In this document: one piece after another, positions 44,031-53,940 of the stretch
Layout: each line of letters begins with the position of its first letter
How positions within the stretch are numbered: position 1 is the stretch's first letter
DNA from: an uncultured Muribaculaceae bacterium
Lineage (GTDB): Bacteria > Bacteroidota > Bacteroidia > Bacteroidales > Muribaculaceae
Length of the DNA stretch: 64,000 bases
Assembly: GCA_910586895.1 (NCBI GenBank)
Contig: CAJUIW010000001.1
Span: forward strand, 1 to 64,000
Direction: 5' to 3'
Position numbers and translations under genes: made by a program
Notes under the pieces: generated by a model
Told to the model about the DNA's origin: nothing
The model's input: the letters and a program-made list of their open reading frames with translations, nothing else
The model's database searches: none

Positions 44031-44530
44031 AATGTTTTCTTTCCGAGTTCTATTACTTCAAGTGATTTAATCGTGCCGCAGTCAAGTTCAAGTCTGATCA
44101 GCGTACGCACTTTCTGCCATCCATGATAGCCAGCTGCTCCGGGATTGACATGCAGAAGATTCAGAAAATGATCGGGGATTACTTTCAGAATATGCGAATG
44201 TCCGCTGACAAAGAGCTTTACATGCTCCTTCCTGAGCATTGACTCCACGCCTGGAGAGTATCTCCCCGGATAACCTCCGATATGTTGCATCATCACCCTG
44301 ACGCCTTCTACTTCAAACAGCTGCAATTCGGGACATTCACGGCGCACAAGCCCATGATCGATATTGCCCGAGACAGCTCTGACAACCGGAGATATGTTGC
44401 GAAGCTTCTGAAGTACTGATATATCACCGATATCACCGGCATGCCATATTTCATCACAGCCTTCAAAATGCTTGATGTACCGGTCATCCCAACAAGAATG
44501 TGTGTCAGAAAGGATACCTATTCTTTTCAT
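44027..44530 (-). CDS. YfcE-type metallophosphoesterase
   Basis: 167 residues. All metallophosphoesterase signatures are there: LSDTHS, HAGDIGD, SGNID(H), GHSHI and the C-terminal NPGA. YfcE/MJ0936-type enzymes hydrolyse phosphodiesters with manganese; the physiological substrate is unknown. It is wedged between a large glycosidase-like gene and a SPOR gene, overlapping each by ATGA. Confidence 0.9.
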   Translation of the reverse strand: MKRIGILSDTHSCWDDRYIKHFEGCDEIWHAGDIGDISVLQKLRNISPVVRAVSGNIDHGLVRRECPELQLFEVEGVRVMMQHIGGYPGRYSPGVESMLRKEHVKLFVSGHSHILKVIPDHFLNLLHVNPGAAGYHGWQKVRTLIRLELDCGTIKSLEVIELGKKTL

Positions 44531-47223
44531 TGTTCCAAACGTATCAGACGGATTTGCTTAAGCAGTGCCGTATTAATTTTGATATTTGAGTTCATATCCT
44601 CAGACAAATATTTAAGTTCCAACCTGTTTGCACCTTTGTTAAGTCTGATTTTTATTCTGTTTGACCATCCGAAACTACGCCAGTCGTCAGAACCCATCTG
44701 AGGCATTATGAATGCTCCGGCAGTAATTCCGTTGACTGCAAGAGATCTTATGGCACATTTATCCTGAGCATCATGAATACCGGCTCCGTTGCTATAATAC
44801 AAGTCCATAACATATTCAGCCTCGTCGGCGACAATCAGATTGACTACCATATTTACATTTCTGGCGGGAGAAAGTTCAATATAATGTTTCTCACTACTGT
44901 CATTCTTTATAAGATACGTTCCGGTTTTCCCGAAATCACTTGCCGGCAATAATGTACATACCGATTTAGGGATATACTCGTATGGACGGCATGAGAAACC
45001 GACATAACGGTTGTCGCTTACAGGCAGAAAATCCACCATTGTATAATTATGTGTATTGTAAAGCGAATAATCATCTCTGGACATCTCCTCCTGAATAGTA
45101 CCATTTATCACTATCAGGAAACACTGTCCGGCCTTGAAATTTGTAATTTTAGCCTTACGAGGTGAGTACCATTCCACCTGGGGGATAGACGGCAATACTG
45201 ATTGCGATGTAAAGGCTATCATCTCCGATTCGAGGCTATTGTTTGCCATCACAATTTTCACCTCATGATTACCGGTTAAAGTATCAGAAACCAGGTATGG
45301 AGCGCCTTCACTTCGACCATCAATATAGAATCCGGCAATTCTATTACCGGTTCCGGATACTACGATGTCAAGAATTGCATTACGGTATCGGAAATTACGA
45401 ATCTTTTTTTCTCCGGTAATCGTATTAGGAATCACAGGCCGGAATACTATACCGGATTCCGTAAAATCCATTCCGGCATATACCTTGAAAATAAGAGCGG
45501 TGTTAGCACAACAATCTGCAATCGTTTTACCCCGTGATGAAAAAACCTTTCCGTCCGAGAATCTGCTGCGGGCATAAGGCGTTGCTGCAAATGCGCATAG
45601 CCGATACAATGCTCCGATGCTATTACTCAAAGCTGTGCCACTGGAATACTTAGCACATGCCATACTCCACAGCGCCTGTATAAATGGCATTATCTCAGCA
45701 TCAGAATTATTTGACGGGTATATCGCCGGGACGCCGAATACAGAGCGGGGAGTGCGTTTGAGCAGAATCTCCGACATCTCCGGATTAGCCACATCAAAAA
45801 GCACGGCAAGTGATTGCCCGAGATTATCGGTACTCTGTGACTGAATATAGTAGGGACTTCCATACACATATTCACTGTAAAACCCACGGTTAGGAATCCA
45901 CAATCTGCTGTTGATGGCACTTTTGAGGTTATTCTTCAGTTCCCGATAATGTTTACTATCCGATATATCACCCCTTGCCGATGCTATCTTCTCCAGCACC
46001 TGTGCTGCTGCATACGCATAGATATTATTGGTCAGACTGCCGGTCATGAATACCTCAGCCGTTGTCATCCATACGGGATATGGATCCGTAGACATATGGT
46101 AGTAGTCCATAGCGCCCTGCATCAGTGAGTTGCTCCTGTTCCGAACAACTGACATATCTATCTCAAAAGTACGTACTGCCACATCATGAATTTCATCAAT
46201 CCAGGCTGTATCGGCAGTGACTTTATATACTTCATATGCAGCCATAATCCATGCAAGACGTCCTCCTGTCAGAGGCCAGCATCTTGTATCGCCGGAATAT
46301 GAATCCTCGATTCGCCCGTTACGGATGTATTTGCGTAGCAGTTTCTTTGAAATATCAGGATTGGTGTATGCCAGCCCCATATAAACGGCTAAAGCTGCTG
46401 ATGTGACAGTCGTATGATAGCCACCTGAAGGTTCTTCTTTCAACGCTTTTACCAGATGGTCAACTTCCATATTATACAGAGCCGATGTCAATAAATCGTC
46501 GGATATAAAAGTAGGGAAGTCAGCGGGCAAGGAATCGCATTTCCAGGCAGCTGCACCGGCTTGACTTGAAGGATTCAGCTTAACAGCCAGCTCATATATG
46601 CTATCACCACGGTCAAATAACTTCAAGGCTCTTTTCCGGTTATGACCGGAGAAATCAGAATCAAGAGGAGGAATATCACCGGATATCCACAGTCCGTTGT
46701 AACTGTCAGCATAAATGGTATCGCCAGTTGGGGTCACATAGAAACCTTTGTCCGAAAAGTCACGGAGCATCGGACGCATATCTACCCTCACAGTCCATGG
46801 ATGATTGGTAGGTATGGCCGAGGTGTCATTCTGCTCCGATGAAATGATATACGATGAGTCATTGTCAACAGTTCCGAACTGAAACTTATGCCCGGAATCT
46901 GGATTGTAAATGTCTGCAACATGATATAAACCCTGAGCCAATTCATTATCACGGTGATTGATGGCTAGACGGAAACGGATATTGCTGCCACGCTGGACAT
47001 CGGGTTGATTGCACAGATAGTTGCTTTCAATAGCATTTGCACTGATAGCTCGGGCCGAATAGTCTTCCTCAGTCACACTATCGGGAAATACTGCGTATTC
47101 ATTGCATGAATATAATGTCCCGGATCTGACCCTTGCCTTATCACAGGACACAAGGATTGCTGCTAATAACATAGCCGGCAGCAGACGTGACATTATATTT
47201 ACTCTCATACGCAACAGTATCAT
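44527..47223 (-). CDS. Six-hairpin glycosidase-like lipoprotein
   Basis: 898 residues. A lipoprotein signal (LLAAILVSC) follows the third of three in-frame ATGs (47223, 47208, 47193); the last gives the cleanest signal peptide. An N-terminal strand-rich part (about 30-230) leads to an alpha/alpha six-barrel core (about 240-620; GGYHTTVTSAALAVYMGL, GGRLAWIMAAYEVYK, SLAVLFDV) like that of MGH1/GH63- and trehalase-type enzymes, and a strand-rich C-terminal end (about 630-895). Catalytic residues cannot be assigned. It would act on a glycan at the cell surface or in the periplasm. Coupled to the phosphoesterase by ATGA and 10 bases behind the epimerase. Confidence 0.7.
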   Translation of the reverse strand: MILLRMRVNIMSRLLPAMLLAAILVSCDKARVRSGTLYSCNEYAVFPDSVTEEDYSARAISANAIESNYLCNQPDVQRGSNIRFRLAINHRDNELAQGLYHVADIYNPDSGHKFQFGTVDNDSSYIISSEQNDTSAIPTNHPWTVRVDMRPMLRDFSDKGFYVTPTGDTIYADSYNGLWISGDIPPLDSDFSGHNRKRALKLFDRGDSIYELAVKLNPSSQAGAAAWKCDSLPADFPTFISDDLLTSALYNMEVDHLVKALKEEPSGGYHTTVTSAALAVYMGLAYTNPDISKKLLRKYIRNGRIEDSYSGDTRCWPLTGGRLAWIMAAYEVYKVTADTAWIDEIHDVAVRTFEIDMSVVRNRSNSLMQGAMDYYHMSTDPYPVWMTTAEVFMTGSLTNNIYAYAAAQVLEKIASARGDISDSKHYRELKNNLKSAINSRLWIPNRGFYSEYVYGSPYYIQSQSTDNLGQSLAVLFDVANPEMSEILLKRTPRSVFGVPAIYPSNNSDAEIMPFIQALWSMACAKYSSGTALSNSIGALYRLCAFAATPYARSRFSDGKVFSSRGKTIADCCANTALIFKVYAGMDFTESGIVFRPVIPNTITGEKKIRNFRYRNAILDIVVSGTGNRIAGFYIDGRSEGAPYLVSDTLTGNHEVKIVMANNSLESEMIAFTSQSVLPSIPQVEWYSPRKAKITNFKAGQCFLIVINGTIQEEMSRDDYSLYNTHNYTMVDFLPVSDNRYVGFSCRPYEYIPKSVCTLLPASDFGKTGTYLIKNDSSEKHYIELSPARNVNMVVNLIVADEAEYVMDLYYSNGAGIHDAQDKCAIRSLAVNGITAGAFIMPQMGSDDWRSFGWSNRIKIRLNKGANRLELKYLSEDMNSNIKINTALLKQIRLIRLEQ

Positions 47224-47232
47224 AGAATTACA

Positions 47233-48363
47233 CTATTCCGCAATTCCAAATCTATAGGTAGCATTGGTGTGGTACACGGAATCCTTATCAAGGATAGAGC
47301 TATCCCAGCTATGATAGTTCGGTCCCACAGGAAAGCTCTGTGGAGTTACTGTTATATATTGCGGATTCTTACCATTTCCGGTATATGTGCGCACATAAAG
47401 CACAGGATATGAAGCAGAAATACTCAGTGTGATACCTGATTCGGGGGAAGTGATAGTGGCTACAGGAATCTTTCTGTCACGATTACGGGCAAGTAGCCAG
47501 TAGCTTCCTTTCACATCCTCGGTCTTGTACTTTTCCTTGTCGAGAGCCATGAACGCACTCACACTTTTTCCTTTGTTGAAATCACGGGGAGTCCAAATAC
47601 ACATCAGTGTATGTCCAAGAGGCGTGCCAAGCGAATCGATAGGTAGATACTGTTCTGATTTGATGGCAAGCTTATGCGTGTTTACATTTCCGCTGTCCCG
47701 TCCTGAGAGATTGAAGTATATTTTCTGTGTTGCATCCATCAGCGTCTTTGCATCGGACATGGCCGTTATGTTCACGGACAGAGAATTGTCGGAATGAAGT
47801 GTATAGTCAATGCGAGCCGCTACATCTCCCGGCAATTTATCTTCCTCAGAGCCCGAGGTCAACGCCAGAGTGAGAGTTGTGTCGCTTGTTTGCTCGGCAT
47901 TAAACACTCTTTTACGCCATGGTGATGTTCCACCGGCGGTATAGCTGCCCGATTTTCCTACCGGAAGAGTCAGAGGCTTGCCGTCAATCTCAGTTTTACC
48001 GTCACGTACATATCCGGCAAATCGGCCTTCCATTCCTCCAGGGTAAACACCTTCGGCTTCAAAATAAGCACCTATGCTGTCGAATCCGGCCACGACATTG
48101 CGCTTCACGCCATCACGCCCTGGGACAGTGATACTCACGACGTGTGCGCCATAATTGGTGATACATACCTCCATACTGTCAGCATTTGTAAGCGTATACA
48201 GTTTTATCTGGGTACTGTCAACCATACTGTCAAAAGCGCTCTTATGTAGTCCTGACTGTGTTATCTCAGGCTGACTTTCAACAGTGTATGTTTCACCCGA
48301 CCCGCAAGCTGCGGTACTTATTGAGGCGGAGATGACAAGGAGTGATAAAAATTGACGATTCAT
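47233..48363 (-). CDS. Exported aldose 1-epimerase
   Basis: 376 residues. Lipobox STAAC (Cys20), so it is an exported lipoprotein, unlike cytoplasmic GalM. The epimerase fold follows with NYGAHVVSITVPG, an EGVYPGGMEGR region, and GRDSGNVNTHKL. A conserved acid near the C-terminus in GalM is not obvious, so activity is likely but not sure. Paired with the glycosidase-like gene behind it, it could mutarotate sugars released outside the cytoplasm. 3 bases after cinA. Confidence 0.83.
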   Translation of the reverse strand: MNRQFLSLLVISASISTAACGSGETYTVESQPEITQSGLHKSAFDSMVDSTQIKLYTLTNADSMEVCITNYGAHVVSITVPGRDGVKRNVVAGFDSIGAYFEAEGVYPGGMEGRFAGYVRDGKTEIDGKPLTLPVGKSGSYTAGGTSPWRKRVFNAEQTSDTTLTLALTSGSEEDKLPGDVAARIDYTLHSDNSLSVNITAMSDAKTLMDATQKIYFNLSGRDSGNVNTHKLAIKSEQYLPIDSLGTPLGHTLMCIWTPRDFNKGKSVSAFMALDKEKYKTEDVKGSYWLLARNRDRKIPVATITSPESGITLSISASYPVLYVRTYTGNGKNPQYITVTPQSFPVGPNYHSWDSSILDKDSVYHTNATYRFGIAE

Positions 48364-48366
48364 GTA

Positions 48367-49611
48367 TTATTTCAATAGTTTTATTGCTGTGACAAGTGCT
48401 GTGGTGGACGCACGCATTATGACCTGTTCACGTGAACCTGCGAAATGCCATGTGCGGCTTTCATTTCCCCGAGGGGTATTCACCGCGATACAAACAGTTC
48501 CGACCGGTTTGCCTTCAACAGCGCCTCCAGGCCCGGCAATACCACTTGTGGCAAGAGCGACATCTGCCCCGCTTACCCGTTGTACACCGGCAGCCATCTG
48601 CTCCACGACAGGAATACTTACCGCACCATGCTCATCAAGTGTAGCAGACGACACTTCCAATACGTTAGCCTTTACGGCATTACTGTAAGCTATCACACCT
48701 CCGAGCATTGACCTGGAGCTCCCGGGGATAGAGGTAATCAGATGCCCGATGTTTCCTCCCGTACAGCTCTCGGCAGTAGCTACTGTCAGATGTTGTTCAG
48801 CCAATATATTCAACAATTCCTCCTGTGGCGAGTGTCCTCCATCATACAGAAGGTAGTCGGCTGTAAGCTCACGCAGTTCGTCAACGGCGGATGCCATCAA
48901 CGATGCAAGACGTTGACTATCGGTATCATTCCCATCGATTCTCAGCCGGATAATACCCTGAGCCGGAAGATATGCAAGATGCAGATTGGCAGGCAGTGAC
49001 GACTCCCACTGTTCCAGATGCTGGGCAAGAGCTGATTCGCTGATACCACTTACGGTCAAAGTATGATGCATTACAGCAATATCATGGCCGAAGTGGGTCA
49101 GCAACCGTGGGAGCACAGCTTCATTAAACATTTTACGTGTTTCCGATGGCACCCCGGGCATAGCAACAAGCACCCCGCCATCTTCGGCTGACTCAAACCA
49201 CATGATTGGCGCTGTACCTACAAGGTTCTGAATCACCGTGCATGTGTCAGGCACAAGAGCTTGCGATGCCGTGAGCCGATTCATATCAAGTCCTTTCAAG
49301 GAGAATATGCGTCGAACATTATCAAGCACCTCACTATTCTCTACAAGAGTTCCGCCAAATATGTCGCACAGTACACTTTTAGTAATGTCATCCTTGGTTG
49401 GCCCAAGTCCTCCGGTAGTGAGGACTATACGCGATCGGGAGCGGGCTGCTTCTACAGCACACCGTATCTCATCAGCATTATCCGACACGGTCTGAACCTT
49501 TGAAACAGTCCATCCGTAAGGGGCAAGCATTCTTGCTATATCACCACTGTTAGTATCAGTTACCTGACCTATCAGCAGTTCATCGCCTATAACTATTATC
49601 TCTACATTCAT
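48367..49611 (-). CDS. cinA: CinA-family protein (NMN amidohydrolase/ADP-ribose pyrophosphatase)
   Basis: 414 residues. An N-terminal MoCF-biosynthesis-like domain (about 1-170, TTGGLGPTKDDITK) and a C-terminal CinA domain with TAESCTGGNIGH (about 262) and GIAGPGG. CinA proteins recycle nicotinamide mononucleotide to nicotinic acid mononucleotide; they are linked to competence in some species. Its start overlaps the tsaD stop by ATGA. An exported epimerase follows. Confidence 0.92.
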   Translation of the reverse strand: MNVEIIVIGDELLIGQVTDTNSGDIARMLAPYGWTVSKVQTVSDNADEIRCAVEAARSRSRIVLTTGGLGPTKDDITKSVLCDIFGGTLVENSEVLDNVRRIFSLKGLDMNRLTASQALVPDTCTVIQNLVGTAPIMWFESAEDGGVLVAMPGVPSETRKMFNEAVLPRLLTHFGHDIAVMHHTLTVSGISESALAQHLEQWESSLPANLHLAYLPAQGIIRLRIDGNDTDSQRLASLMASAVDELRELTADYLLYDGGHSPQEELLNILAEQHLTVATAESCTGGNIGHLITSIPGSSRSMLGGVIAYSNAVKANVLEVSSATLDEHGAVSIPVVEQMAAGVQRVSGADVALATSGIAGPGGAVEGKPVGTVCIAVNTPRGNESRTWHFAGSREQVIMRASTTALVTAIKLLK

Positions 49612-50624
49612 ACCGTAAGACGTGCAAATGGGACTTCATCATAACGACAGAATTTTCCGTCAAGATATTTGTAATATCCGGCAATGGCCACCATTGCCGC
49701 ATTGTCGGTAGTAAAAGCCCGTTCAGGAATAAATGCCTTCAATCCACGTGCCTTACAGAAATCAGCCACAGCCTGACGTACTCCTGAATTGGCTGAAACA
49801 CCTCCTCCAATAGCTACAGTCTTAACTCCGGTGAGTTTCACAGCCTTTTCAAGCTTCTGCATCAGTATCTCAATAATAGTACGTTGCAACGAAGCAGCCA
49901 GATCGGCCATATTCGCCTTCACGAAGTCAGGGTCGGAGGCCACAGCATCGCGCAGCGTGTATAGAAACGAGGTTTTAAGCCCGCTGAAGCTGTAGTCCAA
50001 TCCAGGGATACGTGGCTTTGCAAATTGGAACCGCGAGGCATCGCCTTCCGCAGCCAATCGGTCAATATGTGGTCCTCCAGGATAGGGGAGTCCCATTACT
50101 TTTGCACATTTGTCAAAAGCCTCACCGGCAGCATCATCTATCGTCTGTCCCAGAATCTCCATATCATTGTATGCACGTACAAGAATTAGCTGGCTGTTAC
50201 CTCCCGACACGAGAAGCGTCAGAAATGGATATTCAGGCACAACATCATCTTCATTGTGCTTTATGAAATGCGACAGCACATGCCCGTGCAGGTGATTGAC
50301 ATCAACCAACGGACAGCGCAATCCGAGAGAAAGTCCCTTGGCAAACGAAGTGCCTACAAGAAGCGACCCGAGTAAACCCGGACCACGGGTAAATGCTATA
50401 GCGCTGAGCTCGTTCTTATCTATACCCGCACGTTTCAGCGCAGAAGCTACTACGGGCACTATATTCTGCTGATGCGCACGTGAGGCCAACTCCGGAACCA
50501 CTCCGCCATATTCTTCATGTACGCTCTGTGATGCTATTACATTGGATAACAGGATCCCATCGCGGATGACTGCCGCAGAGGTGTCATCGCATGACGATTC
50601 TATACCCAAAACTGTTATGCTCAT
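49608..50624 (-). CDS. tsaD: tRNA N6-adenosine threonylcarbamoyltransferase
   Basis: 338 residues. GIESSCDDTSAAV opening, metal-binding HLHGH (about 111-115), and ASNK-type ATPase motifs (SGGNSQL, GGGVSANSGVR). It transfers the threonylcarbamoyl group to A37 of tRNAs reading ANN codons. The start at 50624 is used because the promoter at 50658-50651 places the transcription start past an upstream ATG at 50663. It leads a long minus-strand string: cinA, epimerase, glycosidase-like, phosphoesterase, SPOR. Confidence 0.96.
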   Translation of the reverse strand: MSITVLGIESSCDDTSAAVIRDGILLSNVIASQSVHEEYGGVVPELASRAHQQNIVPVVASALKRAGIDKNELSAIAFTRGPGLLGSLLVGTSFAKGLSLGLRCPLVDVNHLHGHVLSHFIKHNEDDVVPEYPFLTLLVSGGNSQLILVRAYNDMEILGQTIDDAAGEAFDKCAKVMGLPYPGGPHIDRLAAEGDASRFQFAKPRIPGLDYSFSGLKTSFLYTLRDAVASDPDFVKANMADLAASLQRTIIEILMQKLEKAVKLTGVKTVAIGGGVSANSGVRQAVADFCKARGLKAFIPERAFTTDNAAMVAIAGYYKYLDGKFCRYDEVPFARLTV

Positions 50625-50650
50625 ATGAAAATGTTTATGTTTTCTGTGTA

Positions 50651-50658
50651 CAAATTTA
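50651..50658 (-). promoter_or_regulatory. tsaD promoter -7 element TAAATTTG
   Basis: TAAATTTG on the minus strand, expected transcription start near 50647, leader about 23 bases before the ATG at 50624. A TTTTG is 24 bases upstream, slightly too far to be a good -33 box. Confidence 0.6.
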
Positions 50659-50702
50659 GTCATTTATAAGCATAACTCTATTCAAAATTAGGAAAAATGC
50701 GC

Positions 50703-50710
50703 TAACTTTG
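50703..50710 (+). promoter_or_regulatory. typA promoter -7 element TAACTTTG
   Basis: TAACTTTG fits the consensus; leader about 20 bases before the ATG at 50735. It is 44 bases from the opposed tsaD promoter. Confidence 0.7.
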
Positions 50711-50734
50711 CACCCTGAAATTTGAAATGATTAT

Positions 50735-52531
50735 ATGCAGAACATCCGTAACATTGCCATTATAGCCCACGTGGACCATGGCAAGACAACACTTGTAGAC
50801 AAAATGCTCCTTGCCGGACATTTGTTTCGTGAGAATCAGAATGCCGGAGAACTCATCCTTGACAATAACGACCTGGAGCGCGAGCGAGGGATTACAATTC
50901 TGTCCAAAAATGTGTCCATTACCTATAAGGACTATAAGATAAACATCATTGACACCCCCGGACACGCTGACTTTGGCGGTGAAGTGGAGCGTGTGTTGAA
51001 CATGGCGGATGGCTGTCTGCTGCTTGTCGATGCTTTCGAAGGCCCGATGCCCCAGACACGATTTGTGCTTCAGAAAGCTATTCAGATGGGGTTGAAACCT
51101 GTTGTTGTAATAAATAAGGTGGATAAGCCCAACTGCCGTCCTGACGAGGTTCAGGAGATGGTATTTGACCTTATGTGCAATCTTGACGCTACCGAAGAGC
51201 AGCTTGATTTTCCCACAATCTACGGTTCGGCAAAAAATGGCTGGATGAGCACCGACTGGGAGAAACCCACTGAAAATATTCTGCCTGTACTTGATGCTAT
51301 CATTGAATACATACCTGCGCCCACCACTCTTGAGGGTCCTGCACAGATGCTTATCACCTCGCTTGACTTCTCAAGCTATGTAGGCCGTATCGCCGTAGGC
51401 CGCGTTCACAGAGGCGAGCTCCGAGAGGGTATGGATATAGCTCTCTGCCGTAAAGACGGTACAACCGTGAAGCAACGCATCAAGGAGCTGCACGTGTTTG
51501 AGGGCATGGGACGCAAGCGTGTAGAAAGTGTGAAGAGCGGCGATATATGCGCTCTTGTCGGTATCGAAGGTTTTGAGATTGGCGACACAGTGGCTGACTT
51601 GAACACACCCGAGGCTCTGCCCCGAATAGCCATTGACGAACCTACCATGTCAATGACATTTACTATCAATGACAGTCCTTTCTTCGGGCGCGATGGTAAG
51701 TTCGTAACCTCACGTCATATAGCTGACCGTCTGACCCGTGAGCTTGACCGAAATCTCGCTCTCCGTGTCAAGAAGGCTGATAATGAGGATGTCTGGACCG
51801 TGTTTGGCCGAGGCGTACTGCATCTGTCAGTGCTTATCGAAACCATGCGCCGCGAGGGATACGAGCTTCAGGTAGGACAGCCTCAGGTTATCATCAAGGA
51901 GATTGACGGCCGTAAGTGCGAGCCTGTGGAACTCCTCACCATAAATGTCCCCGAGGAGTATTCGAGCAAGATGATTGATATGGTAACCCGTCGTAAGGGC
52001 GACCTCGTGTCAATGAATGTTCAGAATGACCGTGTGCATCTTGAATTCAATATTCCTTCACGAGGCATAATCGGACTGCGAAACAATGTGCTTACAGCAT
52101 CGGCCGGCGAGGCCATAATGGCACATCGTTTCCTTGAATATCAGCCCTGGAAAGGAGATATCGAGCGCCGTACCAACGGATCTCTGATAGCTATGGAGGC
52201 CGGCACAGCATATGCCTATGCCATTGACAAGCTTCAGGATCGCGGACGCTTCTTCATTTTCCCGCAGGAAGAAGTATATGCCGGTCAGGTAGTGGGTGAG
52301 AATGCCAAGGACAATGACATAGTGGTCAACGTCACCAAATCAAAGAAGCTCACAAACATGCGTGCCTCTGGTGCTGACGACAAAGCCCGCATTATCCCGC
52401 CCGTTGTGTTCAGTCTGGAGGAGGCTCTGGAGTATATCAAGGCTGACGAATATGTGGAGGTCACACCGCATCATATCCGCCTGCGTAAGGTTATACTCGA
52501 CGAGCTCGAACGCAAGCGCGCAAACAAATAA
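50735..52531 (+). CDS. typA: GTP-binding protein TypA/BipA
   Basis: 598 residues, typical length. G1 AHVDHGKTT, G3 DTPGHADFGG, G4 NKVD, then EF-G-like domains II, III and V and the BipA-specific C-terminal domain (TVFSLEEALEYIKADEYVEVTPH). TypA is a ribosome-associated translational GTPase needed for 50S assembly at low temperature and for stress survival. Single-gene unit with promoter and terminator. Confidence 0.97.
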   Translation: MQNIRNIAIIAHVDHGKTTLVDKMLLAGHLFRENQNAGELILDNNDLERERGITILSKNVSITYKDYKINIIDTPGHADFGGEVERVLNMADGCLLLVDAFEGPMPQTRFVLQKAIQMGLKPVVVINKVDKPNCRPDEVQEMVFDLMCNLDATEEQLDFPTIYGSAKNGWMSTDWEKPTENILPVLDAIIEYIPAPTTLEGPAQMLITSLDFSSYVGRIAVGRVHRGELREGMDIALCRKDGTTVKQRIKELHVFEGMGRKRVESVKSGDICALVGIEGFEIGDTVADLNTPEALPRIAIDEPTMSMTFTINDSPFFGRDGKFVTSRHIADRLTRELDRNLALRVKKADNEDVWTVFGRGVLHLSVLIETMRREGYELQVGQPQVIIKEIDGRKCEPVELLTINVPEEYSSKMIDMVTRRKGDLVSMNVQNDRVHLEFNIPSRGIIGLRNNVLTASAGEAIMAHRFLEYQPWKGDIERRTNGSLIAMEAGTAYAYAIDKLQDRGRFFIFPQEEVYAGQVVGENAKDNDIVVNVTKSKKLTNMRASGADDKARIIPPVVFSLEEALEYIKADEYVEVTPHHIRLRKVILDELERKRANK

Positions 52532-52557
52532 GCATTATCTATACCATCATAAACATA

Positions 52558-52596
52558 ACGAGTCCGGCATGATAGAATGTCAGACTCGTTTATTAT
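52558..52596 (+). terminator. Terminator behind typA
   Basis: ACGAGTC (52558-52564) pairs with GACTCGT (52583-52589), with partial inner pairing; TTTATTATC follows. It also separates the convergent TlpA-like gene. Confidence 0.75.
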
Positions 52597-52628
52597 CACT
52601 TAATTGCAGAGCTTTTGAGCCGATTTTT

Positions 52629-53798
52629 TTATTTCACATGGTTCTTGACATGATTGCGGATAACATTCTTGCCATAGCCGGCCCATTTATCAATGATCAC
52701 ACCCTCAGGTGAAATTATTACATACTGCGGTATCGCTGTCACGCCATATCGTCCGGCAAGTCCGGTTCCGGAAGGCTTAAGCTGATTCCACTGCAGCCCC
52801 TTCATATTACGGTTGGCAATAAAGCTTTTCCATTCATCCTCTGAGTCGCTACAGATACTGACGAATGCCAGTTTATCTTTATACTCCTCTGCCACTTCTT
52901 CAGCCTCGGGGATTGACTGAATGCACGGGCCGCAATACTGGCTCCAGAAGTCAAGAAGGATATATTTCCCCTTATGTTCCGACAGGGTGTGACGGGCTCC
53001 ATCAGCGTCAAACAGAACATCATCAACCATCATATCTCCTTTCTTCAACGGCTTAGGCATGTCGAGCATCTCCTTTATGGCTTTCCCCTCAGGTGTATTC
53101 AATACATCATCGGACATACGCGCAGCCAATGACCGTATCAAGGATTCATCCGCCGCCGGAGTCTCACGTTGCAAACTTCGGACATACTGGCTGTACTCTT
53201 CCAGCCAAAAAGGTGTTACGGGAGCGGTCTGCATGTATCGAAGAGTTTTCTCATCGGATATACGGTAAAGTGGATCACTGAGCTTACGGATAGAGTCAAC
53301 CTTCGTCCATGTAGGCTTTACATATTGTTCAGCGCCTTTATGAGTGACATAAAGATCCATTATCAAATTATTCTCTTCAGTTATCAGCTTCAACCAGTCC
53401 TTATATTCAGGGAATTTTGCGTTCAAATACCGCTCATACTCTTTCTGCTCCGGGATATCGCTCTTCACTTTCCATGTGCATATCAGATTATCATTACCTC
53501 TTATGGTGACTTTCTTACCGGGTGCTACCCACACATAGAGATATACGGATGGGAATCCTTTCGAGCGCGCAACAAGTTCAAGACGCTTCTGTTGGCTTAT
53601 AGTGTCGGAACACTGAAATCGACCGTTAATTACGGTATCAAGCATCACTACGCGGTCATTGTCCCGTATGCATATCACAGCGCTATCAGGTATGTTTTTC
53701 AGGCGTCCCTCAATAAGAAATTTGTTAGCAGGCACTTTCGCCGACAAACTTATCACTATGGATAATAGACAGATAAGACTCAGAAACAGTTTTTTCAT
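52629..53798 (-). CDS. TlpA-like thioredoxin with DUF4369-type N-terminus
   Basis: 389 residues. Signal peptide (about 1-20), an N-terminal DUF4369-type strand domain (about 25-120, FLIEGRLKNIPDSAVI), a helical middle and a C-terminal thioredoxin domain with redox pair CGPC near 288-291 (FWSQYCGPCIQ) and a cis-Pro region AIPQYVI. Bacteroidota have many such exported reductases; they keep extracytoplasmic Cys reduced or assist in cytochrome maturation. The substrate is open. It has its own promoter. Confidence 0.88.
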   Translation of the reverse strand: MKKLFLSLICLLSIVISLSAKVPANKFLIEGRLKNIPDSAVICIRDNDRVVMLDTVINGRFQCSDTISQQKRLELVARSKGFPSVYLYVWVAPGKKVTIRGNDNLICTWKVKSDIPEQKEYERYLNAKFPEYKDWLKLITEENNLIMDLYVTHKGAEQYVKPTWTKVDSIRKLSDPLYRISDEKTLRYMQTAPVTPFWLEEYSQYVRSLQRETPAADESLIRSLAARMSDDVLNTPEGKAIKEMLDMPKPLKKGDMMVDDVLFDADGARHTLSEHKGKYILLDFWSQYCGPCIQSIPEAEEVAEEYKDKLAFVSICSDSEDEWKSFIANRNMKGLQWNQLKPSGTGLAGRYGVTAIPQYVIISPEGVIIDKWAGYGKNVIRNHVKNHVK

Positions 53799-53823
53799 GA
53801 TGAATGCAGTTTATAACATGACA

Positions 53824-53831
53824 CAAAAATA
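53824..53831 (-). promoter_or_regulatory. Promoter TATTTTTG of TlpA-like gene
   Basis: TATTTTTG on the minus strand, about 22 bases of leader to the ATG at 53798. Fits TAnnTTTG; -33 box unclear. Confidence 0.5.
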
Positions 53832-53879
53832 GAAAAATTGTGACAACAGGATTATATTAAAATTCAGTTTTATTACATA

Positions 53880-53911
53880 TTTGTTTTCAACATGTAACTT
53901 TTGTAACTTTG
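53880..53911 (+). promoter_or_regulatory. valS promoter TTTG-N20-TAACTTTG
   Basis: A full match to the Bacteroidales promoter: TTTG at 53880-53883, TAACTTTG at 53904-53911, spacer 20 bases. The leader is about 26 bases to the ATG at 53941. Confidence 0.82.
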
Positions 53912-53940
53912 CACACGAAACTTAAATACATTAGATAAAT

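Noticed and set aside
50625..50663. ATG at 50663 for tsaD
   Set aside because: The promoter element follows it, and homologues start at the MSITVLGIESS position, 50624.
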